From assembly GCA_009469685.1 (NCBI GenBank), contig SSTA01000170.1, positions 1 through 5,392 of the forward strand: a DNA stretch of 5,392 bases, written 5' to 3'. This DNA is from Azonexaceae bacterium. Lineage in GTDB: Bacteria > Pseudomonadota > Gammaproteobacteria > Burkholderiales > Rhodocyclaceae. Shown here one piece after another: positions 3,720 through 5,392 of the stretch; the stretch's first letter is position 1; every line of letters starts with the position of its first letter. Both the position numbers and the translations under genes were made by a program. Under the pieces are notes generated by a model. That model searched no databases. It was not told where the DNA came from and saw only the letters and a program-made list of their open reading frames with translations.

Positions 3720-5392
3720 ATGATTCAGCGAGCTGCTCGCATCCCCAAGAGACTTCCCTTCAGCCGGTCGTCGGTTCCGGGTTCAGCACCCTCCCTCGTT
3801 AGCGTTCTCCGGGACTGGCTATACCGTTTTCTGCTGGTCGTCGCGGCAACCCTCGTCTGCCTTCCGGCCCACGCCGATTATGCGACCGAGTGCTCGGGCT
3901 GCCATGGGGTCGCTCCCCCTCCGTTCAACGCCTCGCCCTACGACCGGATCATGAATGCGGCCAACAAGGCGACCCTGATCGATTACGCCATTGCCAACGT
4001 GCCGGCGATGATCGGCATGTCAACGACCAACCAGGCGACCATCGCGGCCTTTCTCGGCGGCCTGATCCCCAGTTTCCAGGTCGCCACCCAGAACACGGCC
4101 TACGTGACGGCAAAGACCTTCTCGGTCTCCTATCCGCAGCTCAATACCACCGCGGGCACCTTCACCGGTCTGCAAACCGGCGCCACGGCCCCCCAGTATG
4201 GTACGGTCAGCTACTCGGGCAACAGCATCACCTACACGCCAAACGTTGGTCAGGCTAGCAAGTCTGACACCTTCACCTATCAGGCCGTCGGCCCCGGCGG
4301 GCGCGTATCGACCGATTGGCCGGTCACCGTCAATATCGGGGCAGCCCCGATTCCGACCATCACGAGCGCAGGCACGGCCAGCGGAACGGGCGGTAGCGCA
4401 TTTTCCTACCAGATCACCACCCAAGCCGGCGACGGGCCGACCGGTTACAGCGTCCTCGGCACACTTCCTCCTGGCGTATCCGTCGATACGTCCACCGGAC
4501 TCATCTCGGGAACCCCGACCCAAAGCGGTACCTTTAACGTTACCGTCCGCGCGACCAACCCCGGCGGAACCGGGACCAAGGCCCTGGCGATCACCATCGC
4601 CCCGACGGTCCCTGTGATCACGAGTGCCAACTCGGCCAGCGGCACGGGGGGCCAGGCCTTCAGCTTCCAACTCGCAGCCACTTACTTCCCGACGAGTTTC
4701 TCGCTGGTGAGCGGGACGCTTCCCAGCGGCGTCTCCCTGGATACGTCTACCGGCCTGATCTCGGGAACACCGACCCAGAGCGGAACGTTCAACGTCACCG
4801 TCGGCGCCACCAATGGCATCGGCACGGGAACCCAGGCCCTCACCATCACCATCGGGCTCGTCACTCCGGTCATCACCAGTTCCGCTTCCGCCAGCGGCCT
4901 TGGCGGCCAGGCCTTCGCCTATCTGATCACTGCCAGCAATTTGCCCTCCTCCTTCGGCGTGATCGGCACGTTGCCCAACGGAGTCACGGTCAATCCGACC
5001 ACCGGCCTGATTTCAGGCACCCCCACCGAATCGGGCACCTTCAACGTCACCGTCACCGCCACCAATACCGCTGGCACCGGCAGTCAGGCACTCGCGATCA
5101 CCATCAGCCTCCTGACCCCGGTGATCACCAGTTCCGTTACGGCTAGCGGTACCGGCGGCACGGCCTTTTCCTACCAGATCACCGCCAACAACCTGCCTTC
5201 GTCGTTCGGGGTGACCGGAACCCTGCCGCCCGGGGTCAGCGTCAATCCCACCACCGGGCTTATCTCCGGTACGCCGACCCAGTCCGGCACTTTCAATGTC
5301 ACTGTGACCGCCACCAATACCGCCGGAACCGGCAGCCAGGCGCTCGCCATTACCATTGCGGCGTCGATTCCGGTCTTTACCAGTGCGACGAC
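3720..5392 (+). CDS. Exported mono-heme cytochrome c fused to an Ig-like repeat array, 3' end missing
   Basis: This frame is open to the window edge; 557 residues are visible. An N-terminal extension (1-31) precedes a signal peptide core, WLYRFLLVVAATLVCLPAHA (33-52), with likely signal peptidase I cleavage after AHA. A compact cytochrome c domain follows: heme motif CSGCH (58-62) and a probable axial Met at M97 or M100 before a final helix (103-114). Residues about 118-206 look like a cadherin/Big-type beta domain (ITYTPN, DTFTYQAV). From P212, tandem He_PIG-type Ig repeats begin at P212, P298, P383, P467 and P551, each with PVITS, ASGTGG, GTLPxGV, GLISGTPTxSGTFNVTV. There are no cysteines beyond the heme pair and one in the signal peptide, and no stop or C-terminal anchor is in view. 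The start is uncertain: ATG 3720 has no Shine-Dalgarno; ATG 3690 (in frame, +10 residues) has only a weak GAG. A stop at 3630 bounds the frame. I infer a periplasmic or surface electron-transfer or adhesive protein; specific function is unknown. Confidence 0.9.
   Translation, partial: MIQRAARIPKRLPFSRSSVPGSAPSLVSVLRDWLYRFLLVVAATLVCLPAHADYATECSGCHGVAPPPFNASPYDRIMNAANKATLIDYAIANVPAMIGMSTTNQATIAAFLGGLIPSFQVATQNTAYVTAKTFSVSYPQLNTTAGTFTGLQTGATAPQYGTVSYSGNSITYTPNVGQASKSDTFTYQAVGPGGRVSTDWPVTVNIGAAPIPTITSAGTASGTGGSAFSYQITTQAGDGPTGYSVLGTLPPGVSVDTSTGLISGTPTQSGTFNVTVRATNPGGTGTKALAITIAPTVPVITSANSASGTGGQAFSFQLAATYFPTSFSLVSGTLPSGVSLDTSTGLISGTPTQSGTFNVTVGATNGIGTGTQALTITIGLVTPVITSSASASGLGGQAFAYLITASNLPSSFGVIGTLPNGVTVNPTTGLISGTPTESGTFNVTVTATNTAGTGSQALAITISLLTPVITSSVTASGTGGTAFSYQITANNLPSSFGVTGTLPPGVSVNPTTGLISGTPTQSGTFNVTVTATNTAGTGSQALAITIAASIPVFTSAT
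4353..5392 (+). repeat. Tandem coding repeats (He_PIG-like, 84-86 codons each)
   Basis: Units start at 4353 (258 bp), 4611 (255 bp), 4866 (252 bp), 5118 (252 bp) and 5370 (cut by the window end). Unit length falls from 86 to 84 codons and then stays constant. Units 3 and 4 share 69 of 84 residues by my alignment, while many codons differ synonymously. The array lies inside the cytochrome/Ig gene and creates several valine/proline-rich antisense open frames that are not genes. Confidence 0.9.

Noticed and set aside
3846..3875. Lipoprotein signal (lipobox) at the cysteine of the cytochrome signal peptide
   Set aside because: The residues before the cysteine are T-L-V, which do not fit the usual small residue at -1; AHA cleavage by signal peptidase I fits better.
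3890..4258. 122-codon + strand frame, and the minus frame 4020-4670, over the cytochrome/Ig gene
   Set aside because: Both are out-of-frame shadows; the frame with the heme motif and Ig repeats is open throughout and continues past the window.
4445..5356. Repeated minus-strand frames starting MVMA/MMTG with similar sequences
   Set aside because: Their mutual similarity only reflects the antisense of the tandem Ig repeats.
4353..5392. CRISPR-like periodic array
   Set aside because: The period is about 252-258 bp, in frame and coding; there are no short identical repeats with unique spacers.

Overview
The window is GC-rich, gene-dense DNA, most likely from a betaproteobacterium. A Rhodocyclales- or Burkholderiales-type host is suggested by the trio rubrerythrin / GlpC-like Fe-S protein / DUF3501 beside an OxyR; this placement is inference from gene content, not from a marker gene. 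No rRNA, tRNA, CRISPR array, transposase or integrase was seen.

Left part (1-3124, + strand): the 3' end of an oxyR-type peroxide sensor with both redox cysteines is followed by a 192-bp intergenic region and then three co-directional genes: a single-domain rubrerythrin (712-1131), a 443-residue GlpC/HdrD-like iron-sulfur protein (1195-2526) and a DUF3501 protein (2540-3124). The intergenic region holds ATAG-N7-CTAT, which matches half of the OxyR operator consensus, just upstream of a plausible promoter. The simplest reading is a peroxide-responsive module. The rubrerythrin would reduce H2O2 at a di-iron site. Since it lacks the usual rubredoxin domain, the neighbouring multi-cluster Fe-S protein is a natural candidate electron donor. 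DUF3501 has no assigned function. A short terminator-like hairpin between the first and second genes could let rubrerythrin be made in excess.

Middle part (3072-3719): a minus-strand gene for a small membrane-anchored protein of unknown function converges on, and overlaps by 53 bp, the end of the DUF3501 gene. A 204-bp divergent intergenic region follows. It contains a 64-nt imperfect palindrome with a nested hairpin (REP/BIME-like), a TACAAT -10-like hexamer, and a strong 27-nt hairpin in the probable 5' leader of the next gene.

Right part (3720-5392, + strand): one long reading frame runs off the window. It encodes an exported protein with a long N-terminal extension, a signal peptide, a compact mono-heme cytochrome c domain (CSGCH), a cadherin/Big-like beta domain and a tandem array of about 85-residue putative-Ig (He_PIG-type) repeats. 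The fifth repeat is cut by the window edge. This cytochrome-plus-Ig-array architecture is the most unusual protein here and suggests a heme domain carried on an elongated periplasmic or cell-surface stalk.
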